From NCBI RefSeq assembly GCF_040566545.1, contig NZ_JBEWZI010000001.1:1-64000 (forward strand): DNA of 64,000 bases, in the 5' to 3' direction. Made by a program: the position numbers and the translations under genes. How positions within the stretch are numbered: the first letter of the stretch is position 1; every line of letters starts with the position of its first letter. The notes under the pieces are model-generated. The model worked only from the letters and a program-made list of their open reading frames with translations. It was not told the origin of the DNA and did not search any database. The DNA comes from Uliginosibacterium flavum. Lineage in GTDB: Bacteria; Pseudomonadota; Gammaproteobacteria; Burkholderiales; Rhodocyclaceae. Of this stretch, positions 1 through 8,459 are shown one piece after another.

Positions 1-737
1 GACGCGAACTTGCGCGCGCTGTCGAAACTCTCACACCGCCCAAAGCTGGCAACGATCGCCGTGGCGCTGAGCAGACCGACACCCGGGATGCTCTCGATGA
101 GCCTGCTGGCCGCATTGCTCTTGTGCAACACCTTGATCTTCACTTCCAGCACGCTGATCCGTTCTTCGAGCAGACGCAGCCCACTCAACAACTGTTCGAT
201 CACCTCTTTGAGCACCGCCAGTTCAGGTCCGGCTTTGCTTTGCCATAGCGCCACCTCCTGTTTGAGCCGCTTGCCCCCCAACGGCATGACCTCACCAAAC
301 TCACCCAACAAGCCGCGAATCTGATTACCCAGGGCCACGCGCTGCTTCATCCACAACTCGCGCACCCGGTGTAGCGCCTGCATCTGCTGACCTTCAATTC
401 CACGAATCGCCACCGAAGGCACCGACTGCCGATTCGCGGCTTCGGCAATCGCTGCCGCATCACGTGCATCGGTCTTGTTGCCTTGCACGAACGGCTTCAC
501 ATGCTGCGGTGCCATCATCTTCACCTGATGACCAAGGCTGGAGATTCGGCGCGCCCACTCGTGAGCGCCTCCGCATGCTTCCATCCCCACCAGCACCGGT
601 GGCAACTTGGCGAAATGCTCCACGACATCTGATCGATTCAGTTTCTTGCCGTACAACTTGCGACCTTGGCTATTGATGCCATGCACCTGAAACACAGTCT
701 TTGCCAGATCCAGCCCGACTACCTTAAGCTCTTCCAT
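1..737 (-). CDS. IS110-family transposase, 3' part beyond the window
   Basis: The reverse strand is open from an ATG at 737 to the window edge (about 245 codons), beginning MEELKVVGLDLAKTVFQ. The first acidic residue lies in GLDLAK, followed by VGMEACGGAHEW and KTDARDA, which together match the DEDD (RuvC-like) catalytic set of IS110 transposases. Near the visible end, IPGVGLLSATAIVASFG matches the helix-hairpin-like start of the second IS110 domain (Transposase_20). These enzymes move an insertion sequence using a bridge RNA held in the element's non-coding ends. The C-terminal catalytic Ser region is outside the window, so intactness cannot be judged. Family assignment is firm; the element ends were not located. 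Confidence 0.9.
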   Translation of the reverse strand, partial: MEELKVVGLDLAKTVFQVHGINSQGRKLYGKKLNRSDVVEHFAKLPPVLVGMEACGGAHEWARRISSLGHQVKMMAPQHVKPFVQGNKTDARDAAAIAEAANRQSVPSVAIRGIEGQQMQALHRVRELWMKQRVALGNQIRGLLGEFGEVMPLGGKRLKQEVALWQSKAGPELAVLKEVIEQLLSGLRLLEERISVLEVKIKVLHKSNAASRLIESIPGVGLLSATAIVASFGRCESFDSARKFA

Positions 738-876
738 GACGCCCCTCCGCTCAGTGGTTTTTCGACAACTCCACTTTGGCACTTCGATGCCGTTGCAGGT
801 AGGGGCGTCCATGTCATTACCCTACGTTACTGATAAGATCCCATCTTCGCTCAAGCCCTTCAAACCTCTTGCAAAA

Positions 877-1416
877 ATGTACAAACGCATATTTCTGTTC
901 GCCCTGATTGGCACCCTCGCTCTTGCAGGCTGCGCAACCCGGGGGAAACACCCTCTCGGAAACACGTCAGGCAGCTACAGCGGCGAGGTCAAACGTCTGC
1001 TGGTCGTACAACCCCAGGACCGATCTGTTAATCTGAACGTTGTTCAGCACTCACTCACCAGACAACTTAGCAAGAAACTGGATGACACGCCGATCGCGTA
1101 TGAAGAAATCCTGCTGTATAGCTCCACAGATAATTATGAACGGGGCTTTCTTCAGCAAAAAATTCAGGCCTTCAAACCCACACATCTCGCTTATGTCCTG
1201 ATCCCCAAAGTAACGCTGCGCGGGAACATCCCATCGAGTGCGAACATCGAGGTGCGGATTTCCAGCGCCACCGAGATGTTCCCCAGTACGCTAACCTATC
1301 GTTTCAACAACATCTCAATCAGCGATTACGGTTTTGGCATTGCCGCCGAGGAAATCACCGACCTGCTGCGCCCGAAGGTGATTCCCGTCCCGCCATTTGC
1401 GCTCCCAAACCCATGA
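877..1416 (+). CDS. Small putative lipoprotein of unknown function
   Basis: The frame is open from 736, but only the internal ATG at 877 gives a proper N-terminus: MYKRIFLFALIG followed by a lipobox LALAGC, so the mature protein would be lipidated on Cys19. The 180-residue product has no motif I recognise. It has an alternating beta-rich character (GSYSGEVKRLLVVQP, THLAYVLIPKVTLRG) and a C-terminal Pro-rich tail. A strong ribosome-binding site is not obvious, which leaves the start less certain. It follows the IS110 gene divergently, and nothing near it suggests a pathway. Outer-membrane or periplasmic anchoring is inferred from the lipobox. Confidence 0.65.
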   Translation: MYKRIFLFALIGTLALAGCATRGKHPLGNTSGSYSGEVKRLLVVQPQDRSVNLNVVQHSLTRQLSKKLDDTPIAYEEILLYSSTDNYERGFLQQKIQAFKPTHLAYVLIPKVTLRGNIPSSANIEVRISSATEMFPSTLTYRFNNISISDYGFGIAAEEITDLLRPKVIPVPPFALPNP

Positions 1417-1489
1417 ATGGTGCTTGCTGGTTGATGACTCTGGGCGCCCCGTTCACGATCACCAGCTAAGAGGATTCCCGGGAAACACG

Positions 1490-1583
1490 TAAGGTGGGTG
1501 AAAGGGTGGGCTCGGCGAGCCCACGCGTTGTGTCAATGGCATCGGATCATACGCCGCGTGGGCACACCGTGCCCACCCTACAG
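1490..1583. repeat. Intergenic palindromic repeat (GTGGGC / GCCCAC type)
   Basis: Two clusters face each other: a left arm around 1491-1528 (GGTGGGCTCGGCGAGCCCAC, itself a palindrome) and a right arm around 1554-1582 (GTGGGCACACCGTGCCCACC). Together they form a nested inverted repeat in the gap after the lipoprotein gene. No protein-coding signal fits here. It resembles dispersed REP-like elements common in high-G+C Proteobacteria; only this one copy was noticed in the window. Confidence 0.55.
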
Positions 1584-1656
1584 ATGGCCGCTACAGACCT
1601 CCAACAAGCACCCCGAAAAAGTCCGCCCAGCGCGGCTCACCAGCCACCCCGCCTTT

Positions 1657-1695
1657 CCCAGTCCCCAGTCCCCAGTTCCGAGTCCCCAGTCCCCG
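1657..1695. repeat. 7-bp tandem repeat (CCCAGTC)n, imperfect
   Basis: CCCAGTC units are repeated about five times with one degenerate unit (AGTTCCG). They lie immediately downstream of the 3' end of the leftward gene at 1700. This is a microsatellite-like array with no coding role seen. Confidence 0.7.
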
Positions 1696-1699
1696 GCAG

Positions 1700-2149
1700 C
1701 TACCTACTGAACACGTACTTCAGCTGCAGCACCACGGCGCCATCGATGTAAGGCTTGATGCTCGGGATGATGAAGCTCTGCAAGGCCAAATGTTCGCCGC
1801 GCCATTCCAGGGTCGGCATCAGGGTGCCGATAATGGGTGAGTGGTGGTAGCCGCTCATCAAACCACCGGTGAAGCCGGCGCGCACACCGCCGCCCAGCGT
1901 TACCGGATACCAATTGACCAGGCCATAAAAGCTTGCGCGACGAATGCTGTTTTTATACACGCCGGCCGACCAGGAAAGCTCGTCGTCCCAGTCCTTTTCG
2001 TAGCCCAGGCCGTAGTTGAATTCGTTGTGCCCCAGATCGCGTTCGAAGTGCAGCGAGCCGCCACCCACGGTGATCAATTCCGCTGCGCCGGCTTGCCCGG
2101 CCATGCACAGGCCGGCCAGTGCGGCGGCCATCAGGATGCGTGTGTTCAT
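1700..2149 (-). CDS. Small exported protein, probable outer-membrane beta-barrel-like
   Basis: The 149-residue protein starts with a clear signal peptide (MNTRILMAAALAGLCMAG, cleavage likely after QAGA). The mature part is rich in Gly and aromatic residues with alternating patterns (FNYGLGYEKDWDDELSWSAG, RASFYGLVNWYPVTLGGG) and ends in a C-terminal VLQLKYVFSR, the kind of amphipathic final strand seen in small beta-barrels. No specific family is recognised; PagP-like or other 8-strand barrels are possible. It is a single gene whose promoter must lie in 2150-2230. Confidence 0.7.
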   Translation of the reverse strand: MNTRILMAAALAGLCMAGQAGAAELITVGGGSLHFERDLGHNEFNYGLGYEKDWDDELSWSAGVYKNSIRRASFYGLVNWYPVTLGGGVRAGFTGGLMSGYHHSPIIGTLMPTLEWRGEHLALQSFIIPSIKPYIDGAVVLQLKYVFSR

Positions 2150-2311
2150 GTCGTCCCCTCTGAAGATCGCCCGATTCTAGCTCTTGGCACTGCCCAGTCG
2201 TGCAGAGCTGCCCGCTTTTACCTTTTATGACAGCTTTTTTGGCACAATGTGCACTGCAGCAATTGCACTTACACTTGGGATTGAGCCCGCAAATAGTGGC
2301 GCGTACAGGTG

Positions 2312-2363
2312 TGGGGCGACTTCAGTCGGCCAGCCGGGCGTGCCGTGCGACTGAGATCGCACC
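2312..2363. repeat. GCGACT(T)CAGTCGC-type palindromic repeat, degenerate copy
   Basis: GGGCGACTTCAGTCGG at the left and GTGCGACTGAGATCGCACC at the right form a long imperfect inverted repeat. The same element occurs at 25004-25051 and, as a perfect hairpin, at 37499-37557. Here it sits about 45 bases upstream of the parA-like gene. Confidence 0.7.
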
Positions 2364-2408
2364 CAGGGTTCAAACTTGAATCGTGCCGAATCACCAGGGA
2401 GACGGAAC

Positions 2409-3176
2409 ATGAAACGCGTGGTATTCAACCAGAAGGGTGGCGTCGGCAAGTCCACCATCACTTGCAACCTGGCCGCGATTTCTGCTGCGCAAGGTTTACG
2501 CACGCTGGTCATCGATCTGGATCCACAGGGCAATTCCACGCACTACCTGTTGGGTGAGGCGGCCGATGGCATCTCGCCCAGTCTGGCCGATCTGTTCGAG
2601 CAGACCCTCACGATCCGCTTCGAGAACCGTGCCACCCTTGACTATGCGCTGCCAACACCGTTCGAGAATCTGAGCATCATGGCCTCTTCGCCACGTCTGG
2701 AAGAGCTGATGAGCAAGCTCGAATCACGACACAAGATCTACAAGCTGCGCGATGCGCTGGCTGAACTGGCGGATGATTTCGACCGCATCTACATCGATAC
2801 GCCGCCCGCCCTGAACTTCTTCACGCTGTCGGCGCTGATCGCGGCCAATGGCTGCCTGATCCCGTTTGACTGCGATGATTTCTCGCGCCGCGCACTGTAT
2901 TCGCTGCTGGAGAGCGTCGAGGAAATCCGTGCCGATCACAATCGAGATTTGCGTATCGACGGTATCGTGGTCAACCAGTTCCAGCCGCGCGCCAGCCTGC
3001 CGCAGCGCCTCGTGCAGGAGTTGATCGACGAAGGCCTGCCGATCCTGCCGACCTATCTGTCATCCTCGGTCAAGATCCGCGAAAGCCACCAGCAGGCGCG
3101 CCCGATGATCCATCTGGATGCGCGCCACAAACTGACGCTGGAATACGTGGCGCTGCACGATCATTTGATGAGCTGA
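2409..3176 (+). CDS. ParA/MinD-family ATPase, orphan
   Basis: A 255-residue ATPase of the ParA/Soj superfamily. The N-terminus carries the deviant Walker A box (FNQKGGVGKSTITCNLAA, residues 5-22), then LVIDLDPQGNST, and a Walker B-like IYIDTPPALNF, in the standard ParA order. The ATG at 2409 is chosen because the motif begins directly after it and a GGGAGAC purine stretch precedes it; the upstream ATG at 2376 would add 11 non-conserved residues. Such proteins use ATP-dependent dimerisation and DNA binding to segregate or position DNA or protein cargo. No parB or centromere-like array is next to it, so this is not the chromosomal parAB locus. The cargo is unknown. Confidence 0.88.
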   Translation: MKRVVFNQKGGVGKSTITCNLAAISAAQGLRTLVIDLDPQGNSTHYLLGEAADGISPSLADLFEQTLTIRFENRATLDYALPTPFENLSIMASSPRLEELMSKLESRHKIYKLRDALAELADDFDRIYIDTPPALNFFTLSALIAANGCLIPFDCDDFSRRALYSLLESVEEIRADHNRDLRIDGIVVNQFQPRASLPQRLVQELIDEGLPILPTYLSSSVKIRESHQQARPMIHLDARHKLTLEYVALHDHLMS

Positions 3177-3205
3177 ACGGCCGACGTAGCATATCAACAA
3201 AGGGT

Positions 3206-3325
3206 GGCTGAAGAGCCGCTCAGGCCGGGCCTCGTCAGGCAGGCATGTTGAAGATTGTTGCGGTGTGCGGCTTGCCAACCATACATCCTGAAGACTCTTT
3301 ACCGATGCGGCTCTTCAGGCCATGC
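3206..3325. repeat. Two copies of the GAAGAGCC...CTCTTCAGG dispersed repeat
   Basis: GCTGAAGAGCCGCTC...GCCTCGTCAGGCAGGC (3208-3243) is followed by CCTGAAGACTCTTTACC...GCGGCTCTTCAGG (3287-3319). The outer ends of the second copy are exact inverted repeats (CCTGAAGA / TCTTCAGG). They fill the gap between the convergent ends of the parA-like gene and hemG. Confidence 0.7.
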
Positions 3326-3328
3326 CTC

Positions 3329-3865
3329 TCAGGCTTTTGACGCCACAAGAATCTGTGCGCCGAACGCCTCGACCTGCGTCCAATCCGTAAACTCGAAAGC
3401 CTGACGCAGATCTGTCGGGCCCTTGGTAATCCACATGATCAGACGAATCATGTGGCGATCAAGGAGGCCACAGCGCGGATAGTCGATCCGCCCCGCAAAC
3501 ACGGCCAGCAAAGACGGTCGCCAACCGATCTGACGCAGAAGTTTGCGCAGATAGGGATTGGTATCCGGCGTGTTTTTGGCGGGTTTGCGCGCCACGACAT
3601 TCACCGAAAAGAAACCATTCGGCTTGCTCTGCAGCAAGGCCTGATGCCGCCGCATGAATTCCGCGACACAAGGGCGATGATGTCCGTAACGGATGCTCGC
3701 GCCGACAATCACCGCGTCTGCCGCGCGCAAAGTCTCTTCACCACAAGTGGTAATTTCCAGCACCGAGGCACTCGCACCGGCAGTCTCGATGCACGCCTGC
3801 AAACGCTGACAAATCGTGAGTGTGTGGCCATCCACGCTGGAATACAGAATCAGGACATTTGGCAT
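3329..3865 (-). CDS. hemG: Flavodoxin-type protoporphyrinogen oxidase (HemG-like)
   Basis: The 178-residue product (E. coli HemG is of similar length) begins MPNVLILYSSVDGHT, the FMN phosphate-binding loop of flavodoxins. It continues with DAVIVGASIRYGHHRP, a hallmark of HemG, and GRIDYPRCGLLDRHMIRLIM, corresponding to the HemG insert and the MxWxT region (MWITKGPTD). HemG oxidises protoporphyrinogen IX to protoporphyrin IX in haem synthesis, passing electrons to quinones at the membrane. The start at 3865 is preferred over the frame's first ATG at 3913, which adds non-conserved residues. Other haem genes are not adjacent. Confidence 0.82.
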   Translation of the reverse strand: MPNVLILYSSVDGHTLTICQRLQACIETAGASASVLEITTCGEETLRAADAVIVGASIRYGHHRPCVAEFMRRHQALLQSKPNGFFSVNVVARKPAKNTPDTNPYLRKLLRQIGWRPSLLAVFAGRIDYPRCGLLDRHMIRLIMWITKGPTDLRQAFEFTDWTQVEAFGAQILVASKA

Positions 3866-4156
3866 ACGCAGGCGGCCGAAGAAATGGAGTACACAAATCT
3901 TCGCACAAGACAAAGGGCAAGCCGAAGTTCGCTACGCCAGACGAGTTCCAGCAGCGGTCAAGCACTGCCCGCTCAGCCGCCTCTGACGGACCTCTACGGC
4001 CGCTGCTTGGGTGGCGCGCGGTGGGCTGGGTCACTTGCAATGGTCGGGCGGTGGATGAAACGCTTCGCACAACAGAACAAGCGAGATCGCCTGCGACCCT
4101 GGGCGCAATCTGAAGCGCGTCCGCCCGGCAAGTACCGGCGCAGCACAATCAGGAGG

Positions 4157-4561
4157 CTAGCGAGTCATCGCAGCCGGGCTGAAACAAAAGCAGCGCTGAT
4201 GTTCGCCTTGCAAAGTCATCAGCACAGACATCAGGCGCGGAGAGAAACCGGCACGCGCCACGTATTGGTGGCCCTTGTCCATCGCGCGTTCATCAAAGAG
4301 CAAGGAGGCCAGATATTCCTCGCAATTGGGCGTTCCCCAGGTCAGTGAGATTCGTTCCGCGATATGCGGATAGGACTCGCGCAACTCGGCCAGCATGCTT
4401 GCCCGCTCGGCATCGCCATCAGCGGTGAGCACGGCTTCACTGATATAGGACGTCTCCTTCCGACCATCTGGATAGGCAATGCTGGCGGTCAGTGTTTCCA
4501 TCGGATGGCCAGGGTGGGTTTCTTCCCGCGCACGGAATAATTTACGTAAGAGACTGAGCAT
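4157..4561 (-). CDS. Hypothetical protein
   Basis: A 134-residue reading frame with no recognised motif: MLSLLRKLFRAREETH, then a beta-like section (LTASIAYPDGRKETSYISEA), an acidic helical middle and a C-terminus ending CFCFSPAAMTR. Composition and codon use look like real coding sequence and no better frame exists on either strand. The 291 bases between it and hemG (3866-4156) show nothing else. Function is unknown; cytoplasmic location is inferred from the lack of a signal or membrane segment. Confidence 0.55.
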   Translation of the reverse strand: MLSLLRKLFRAREETHPGHPMETLTASIAYPDGRKETSYISEAVLTADGDAERASMLAELRESYPHIAERISLTWGTPNCEEYLASLLFDERAMDKGHQYVARAGFSPRLMSVLMTLQGEHQRCFCFSPAAMTR

Positions 4562-5233
4562 GATCCACCCGTGGATATGATTTTTATGAAAAACAGTAAC
4601 AGGCAGGAAAAGCAGCCTGAAGCACTTCAGGTGATCCTAACGAAAAATCTCCCGCCATGTGACAGCTTTCGGCGCTGAACTGTGCGGTATTCCACTGTAC
4701 CGGGCGGATTTCCGGCGAAGCCTGGGCCGATACATCAAGCCAGAGCCTTCGACGCACGGCCGGCGAAATCGTCTATGCCGCATCGGACTGGATCGGCTGA
4801 AATCCAGAAAATAGACCCGCCCGTCAAGCCTCGCGGGATGGCCATCTGCAGCAAGGCCCACTGGAGAGGCGCGTCAGCCTTGGCTCTCCAGCCATGCCTC
4901 TGCAGAAGCGCAAAGTTCTCATCAGCCGATGCCGGCACGGCGCAGAACACAGGAGCGAACCCCGGCACCTCTGCTCGCGCTTTCTCCATCGCTGCCTCGA
5001 CACCCGCCGACTCTGCCAGCCTGCTGCATCGGATGACAGATCGGCGATGAGCAGATCCTGCTTGTCAGCGTCGCTGATCAGCATCGTAAGTGCTGTCGGA
5101 CGCCTTCACCAGTCAGAATTCATTGCCCCGACACGCCGCAAACCATCCCGCGAAGCTGTGCTGAAAATGTCATGAACATCTCTCAGAACACAGCTTGCGC
5201 CCGAATGACTGAACTGCGGCTAGCCAGCCCCGA
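4562..5233. other. 672-base stretch without a confident gene
   Basis: No full-length reading frame here is convincing. The reverse strand carries a frame-broken coding remnant, listed separately at 4735-5084. The rest, including 5085-5233 just past the end of the 143-residue gene at 5234, shows no RNA, repeat or promoter that I can support. Confidence 0.4.
4735..5084 (-). pseudogene. Possible frameshifted remnant of a small gene
   Basis: On the reverse strand one frame opens MLISDADKQDLLIADLSSDAAG from 5084. A second frame then takes over with RLAESAGVEAAMEKARAEV and GFAPVFCAVPASADENFALL, running to a stop at 4735. Both halves read like soluble protein with low-complexity-free composition, and the join near 5020 needs a frame change. 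I recognise no family. It could be a decayed gene, a sequencing error, or chance; the ATG at 4989 alone would give an 84-residue protein. Confidence 0.3.
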
Positions 5234-5665
5234 TCAAGCCCGCGTCCAGGACTTGTTGGTGCCATCAAACCACGTCATCGAGTACTTCTTGTTGCCGGCA
5301 CCGCTACCGCCGGCATGGCTGCCCAGCCCCCAGACCGTCATCGCGTTGCCGCTCCACGAATACCAGACGGTCACGTTGTTGGCCTTCTGGGTGTCGTGCA
5401 GACAGCTGACGCCATGCACAATTTCCTCGCCACCCGTCTTCGGACCGCTGCCGCGCAAGGCCTCGATACGCTGCTGATAGGGGTCGGAGGGGGTGCTGGA
5501 TGCCGCCAGAGCGGCAAAACCAACATTCGCAGCAAGCGCCCCTTGGGCGCGCCCGAGCACCACGGTGTAGACCGGGGCATCGGCCTTGGCCGCTTTCGGC
5601 ATGTGCGCGGTACACAGGCCGTCCTTGAACGCTTTCTTGTTGCAACCATCGATGCTGCAGGTCAT
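5234..5665 (-). CDS. Unknown protein at the end of the T6SS operon, putative zinc-binding N-terminus
   Basis: The 143-residue product starts MTCSIDGCNKKAFKDGLCTAH: Cys3, Cys8, Cys18 and His21 are spaced like a small zinc knuckle. The middle is Ala-rich (residues 30-60). The C-terminal half holds GGEEIVHGVSCLHDTQKAN and tandem Trp/Gly patches (VTVWYSWSGNAMTVWGLGSH), ending with KKYSMTWFDGTNKSW. No signal peptide or membrane segment is present. It lies 30 bases downstream of clpV on the same strand, so it is probably the last gene of the leftward T6SS operon. That makes it a candidate accessory factor, cargo or effector, but no toxin motif is recognised. Confidence 0.65.
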   Translation of the reverse strand: MTCSIDGCNKKAFKDGLCTAHMPKAAKADAPVYTVVLGRAQGALAANVGFAALAASSTPSDPYQQRIEALRGSGPKTGGEEIVHGVSCLHDTQKANNVTVWYSWSGNAMTVWGLGSHAGGSGAGNKKYSMTWFDGTNKSWTRA

Positions 5666-5695
5666 TGTCTATCTCCCGGTGATCTGGCCGACGGC

Positions 5696-8413
5696 TCAGA
5701 AGGTGTAACGGAACGCGTTGTCATCGACACTGACATTGACCTGTTCAATCGCAGCGCCCTCCATCATCCGGGTCAAGAACTCACGGCTGATATCCGGCAG
5801 CATGGTATTGGTCAAAATTGCATCAATCATCCGCCCGCCCGATTCGCTCTCGGTGCAACGTGAAACGACCAGCTTGACGACCGCTTCGCTGTAGTTGAAC
5901 GGAATCTTGTACCGCGCTTCGACGCGCTTCTTGATGCGGTTGAGTTGCAGCACCACTATCTTGCCAAGCATTTCATCCGACAAGGGGTAATAGGGAATCG
6001 CCACCAGGCGGCCCAGCAGTGCGGGCGGAAAAATCTTCAGCAGCGGCTCGCGCAGCGCCTTGGCCATGCCTTCGGGATCCGGCATCAGGTCCGGGTCCTT
6101 GCACAGACCTGAAATCAACTCGGTGCCGGCATTGGTCGTCAGCAGGATCAGGGTGTTCTTGAAGTCGATGAAACGACCTTCGCCATCTTCCATGAAGCCC
6201 TTGTCGAAGACCTGGAAGAACATCTCATGCACGTCCGGGTGGGCCTTTTCGACTTCATCCAGCAAGACAACGGAATACGGCTTGCGGCGCACGGCTTCGG
6301 TCAGCACGCCGCCTTCGCCATAACCGACGTATCCGGGCGGAGCACCCTTCAACGTGGAGACGGTGTGCGCTTCCTGATACTCGCTCATGTTGACGGTGAT
6401 GAGATTCTGCTCACCGCCGTAGAGTGCTTCAGCCAGAGCCAGCGCGGTCTCGGTTTTGCCCACGCCGGAGGTGCCCGCCAGCATGAAAACGCCGATCGGT
6501 TTGTTCGGATTGTCCAGCCCGGCGCGGCTGGTCTGGATGCGCTTGGCGATCATCTCCATGGCGTGATCCTGACCAATTACTCGCTGCGCCAGACTATCCG
6601 CAATCTTCAGGATGGTTTCCATCTCATTGCGCGCCATGCGGCCGACCGGAATACCGGTCCAGTCACCCACGACGGCTGCGACGGCCTGATAGTCGACAGT
6701 CGGCAGGATCAACGGAGTTTCACCTTGCAGGCTTGTGAGCTTGTCCTGCACGGCCTTGAGCTGAACGAGCAACTCGACACGCTCGCCTTCGCGCTCGGCA
6801 TCACTGGGGCCTTCTGCCTTGGCTTCGTCTTCAGCGGCGGCTTCCAGCTTGCTGCCCGTGCCTTCAACCGGCTGGATGCCCGCGCGCAGCTTGGCACGCA
6901 AGGCCAGCAGCTCGTCGACCAGTGTCTTTTCCTCCACCCAACGCGCATCCAGCGCAGCCAGACGTACGCGTTCGCTTGCAAGCAGTTCATTCGCCTCGAC
7001 TTCGCGCTTGCCGATATCGATGCCAATGGCTTTCTCGCGGGCAATGATGCCCAACTCGGTTTCCAGTGCTTCGATGCGCTTGCGGCAGTCATCCACCTCG
7101 GCCGGCGTGGCATGCAAACTCACGGCCACGCGGGCGCAGGCCGTGTCGAGCAAGCTCACACTCTTGTCAGGCAGCTGGCGCGCGGGAATGTAACGGTGAC
7201 TCAGCTTGACGGCAGCTTCGAGGGCTTCGTCGAGAATCTGTACCTGGTGATGTTTTTCCATGGTGCTGGCCACGCCGCGCATCATCAGAATGGCCTTGGG
7301 CTCGTCGGGCTCATCAACTTGCACGGTCTGGAAACGACGGGTCAGCGCCGGATCTTTCTCGATATGCTTTTTGTATTCTGCAAAGGTCGTCGCGCCAATC
7401 GTGCGCAATGTGCCGCGCGCCAAAGCGGGCTTCAGCAAGTTCGCCGCATCGCCAGTACCGGCGGCGCCACCGGCACCGACCAGGGTATGCGTTTCATCGA
7501 TGAACAGGATGATGGGCTTGGGACTGGCTTGTACTTCGTCAATCACTGAACGCAGGCGCTGTTCGAACTCACCCTTCATCGACGCACCGGCCTGCAACAG
7601 GCCTACGTCGAGCGAGCGCAATTCCACTTCTTTCAGGCTCGGCGGCACATCGCCGCGCGCGATGCGTTGGGCAAAGCCCTCGACCACGGCGGTCTTGCCG
7701 ACACCGGCTTCACCGACAAGGATCGGATTGTTCTGGCGACGACGCATCAGAATGTCGACGACCTGGCGGATTTCATCATCACGCCCAACGATCGGGTCCA
7801 TCTTGCCGCTGCGCGCCTGCTCGGTCAGATCCACCGTAAATTTCTTCAGCGCCTCCTGCTTGCCCATCTGCGCCGGCGCCATCGCCCCGCTCGCTTCACC
7901 CGGAGCGGCTTCGCCGAGCGTTGCCGTCAGCGCATCTTCAGGCGAGCCCGCCACGATTTTCTCCAGCGCGTCAGACAGGTCATCCGCCTTGACGCGTTCG
8001 AACTGGCGCGAAATCGCATACAGCGCGTTGCGCAAATAGGCCGTCTTTACCATCCCCAGCAACAGGTAACCGCTGCGCACACCGCCATCCTTGTACATCA
8101 GCGAGCCATACACCCAGCCACGCTCGATGGCGTTCGAGATGTTCTCGGCAATATCCGAAATCGCCGTCGCGCCACGCGGCAAACGATCCAGCGCAGCGGT
8201 CAGGTCGCGGGCCAGCACGGCTTCGTCCAGCCCGTAATGGCGGATGATGCGGTGCCAGTCCGAATCCTGCAGCTGCAGCATCTGGGCGATCCAGTGTTCG
8301 AGTTCCACGTAAGGATTGCCACGCAACTTGCAGAATACCGTCGCGCCTTCGACCGCCTTGTAGGCCACGCTGTTGAGCTTGCCGAACAATGCCACCCGAC
8401 TGATTTCACTCAT
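5696..8413 (-). CDS. tssH: T6SS ATPase ClpV (TssH)
   Basis: A 905-residue double-AAA+ unfoldase of the ClpB/ClpV class. It has a Clp N-domain (about 1-160), a first Walker A GEAGVGKT (234-241), Walker B FIDETHT (about 304-310), a coiled middle domain (about 430-565), a second Walker A GTSGVGKT (647-654) and LLDEVEKAHPD. The N-domain begins SRVALFGKLNSVAYKAVEGA, the form typical of ClpV rather than ClpB. ClpV binds TssC in the contracted sheath and disassembles the TssBC tube for reuse. It sits at the distal end of the leftward T6SS arm, 46 bases after tssG. Confidence 0.96.
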   Translation of the reverse strand: MSEISRVALFGKLNSVAYKAVEGATVFCKLRGNPYVELEHWIAQMLQLQDSDWHRIIRHYGLDEAVLARDLTAALDRLPRGATAISDIAENISNAIERGWVYGSLMYKDGGVRSGYLLLGMVKTAYLRNALYAISRQFERVKADDLSDALEKIVAGSPEDALTATLGEAAPGEASGAMAPAQMGKQEALKKFTVDLTEQARSGKMDPIVGRDDEIRQVVDILMRRRQNNPILVGEAGVGKTAVVEGFAQRIARGDVPPSLKEVELRSLDVGLLQAGASMKGEFEQRLRSVIDEVQASPKPIILFIDETHTLVGAGGAAGTGDAANLLKPALARGTLRTIGATTFAEYKKHIEKDPALTRRFQTVQVDEPDEPKAILMMRGVASTMEKHHQVQILDEALEAAVKLSHRYIPARQLPDKSVSLLDTACARVAVSLHATPAEVDDCRKRIEALETELGIIAREKAIGIDIGKREVEANELLASERVRLAALDARWVEEKTLVDELLALRAKLRAGIQPVEGTGSKLEAAAEDEAKAEGPSDAEREGERVELLVQLKAVQDKLTSLQGETPLILPTVDYQAVAAVVGDWTGIPVGRMARNEMETILKIADSLAQRVIGQDHAMEMIAKRIQTSRAGLDNPNKPIGVFMLAGTSGVGKTETALALAEALYGGEQNLITVNMSEYQEAHTVSTLKGAPPGYVGYGEGGVLTEAVRRKPYSVVLLDEVEKAHPDVHEMFFQVFDKGFMEDGEGRFIDFKNTLILLTTNAGTELISGLCKDPDLMPDPEGMAKALREPLLKIFPPALLGRLVAIPYYPLSDEMLGKIVVLQLNRIKKRVEARYKIPFNYSEAVVKLVVSRCTESESGGRMIDAILTNTMLPDISREFLTRMMEGAAIEQVNVSVDDNAFRYTF

Positions 8414-8459
8414 GCTTGAGACTCCCTGTTGAATTCACTGTTGATTGCGCTTTACCCGG

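Noticed and set aside
2225..2539. A reverse frame of 104 codons over the parA-like start
   Set aside because: It lies over the repeat and the ParA N-terminus and has no features of its own.
3452..4348. A 298-codon forward frame over hemG and the 4157 gene
   Set aside because: It crosses two reverse-strand genes, and its composition (Arg/Gln/His-rich) is typical of a shadow frame.
6227..7549. A 440-codon forward frame inside clpV
   Set aside because: Antisense shadow of the AAA+ domains of ClpV; no independent start signal.
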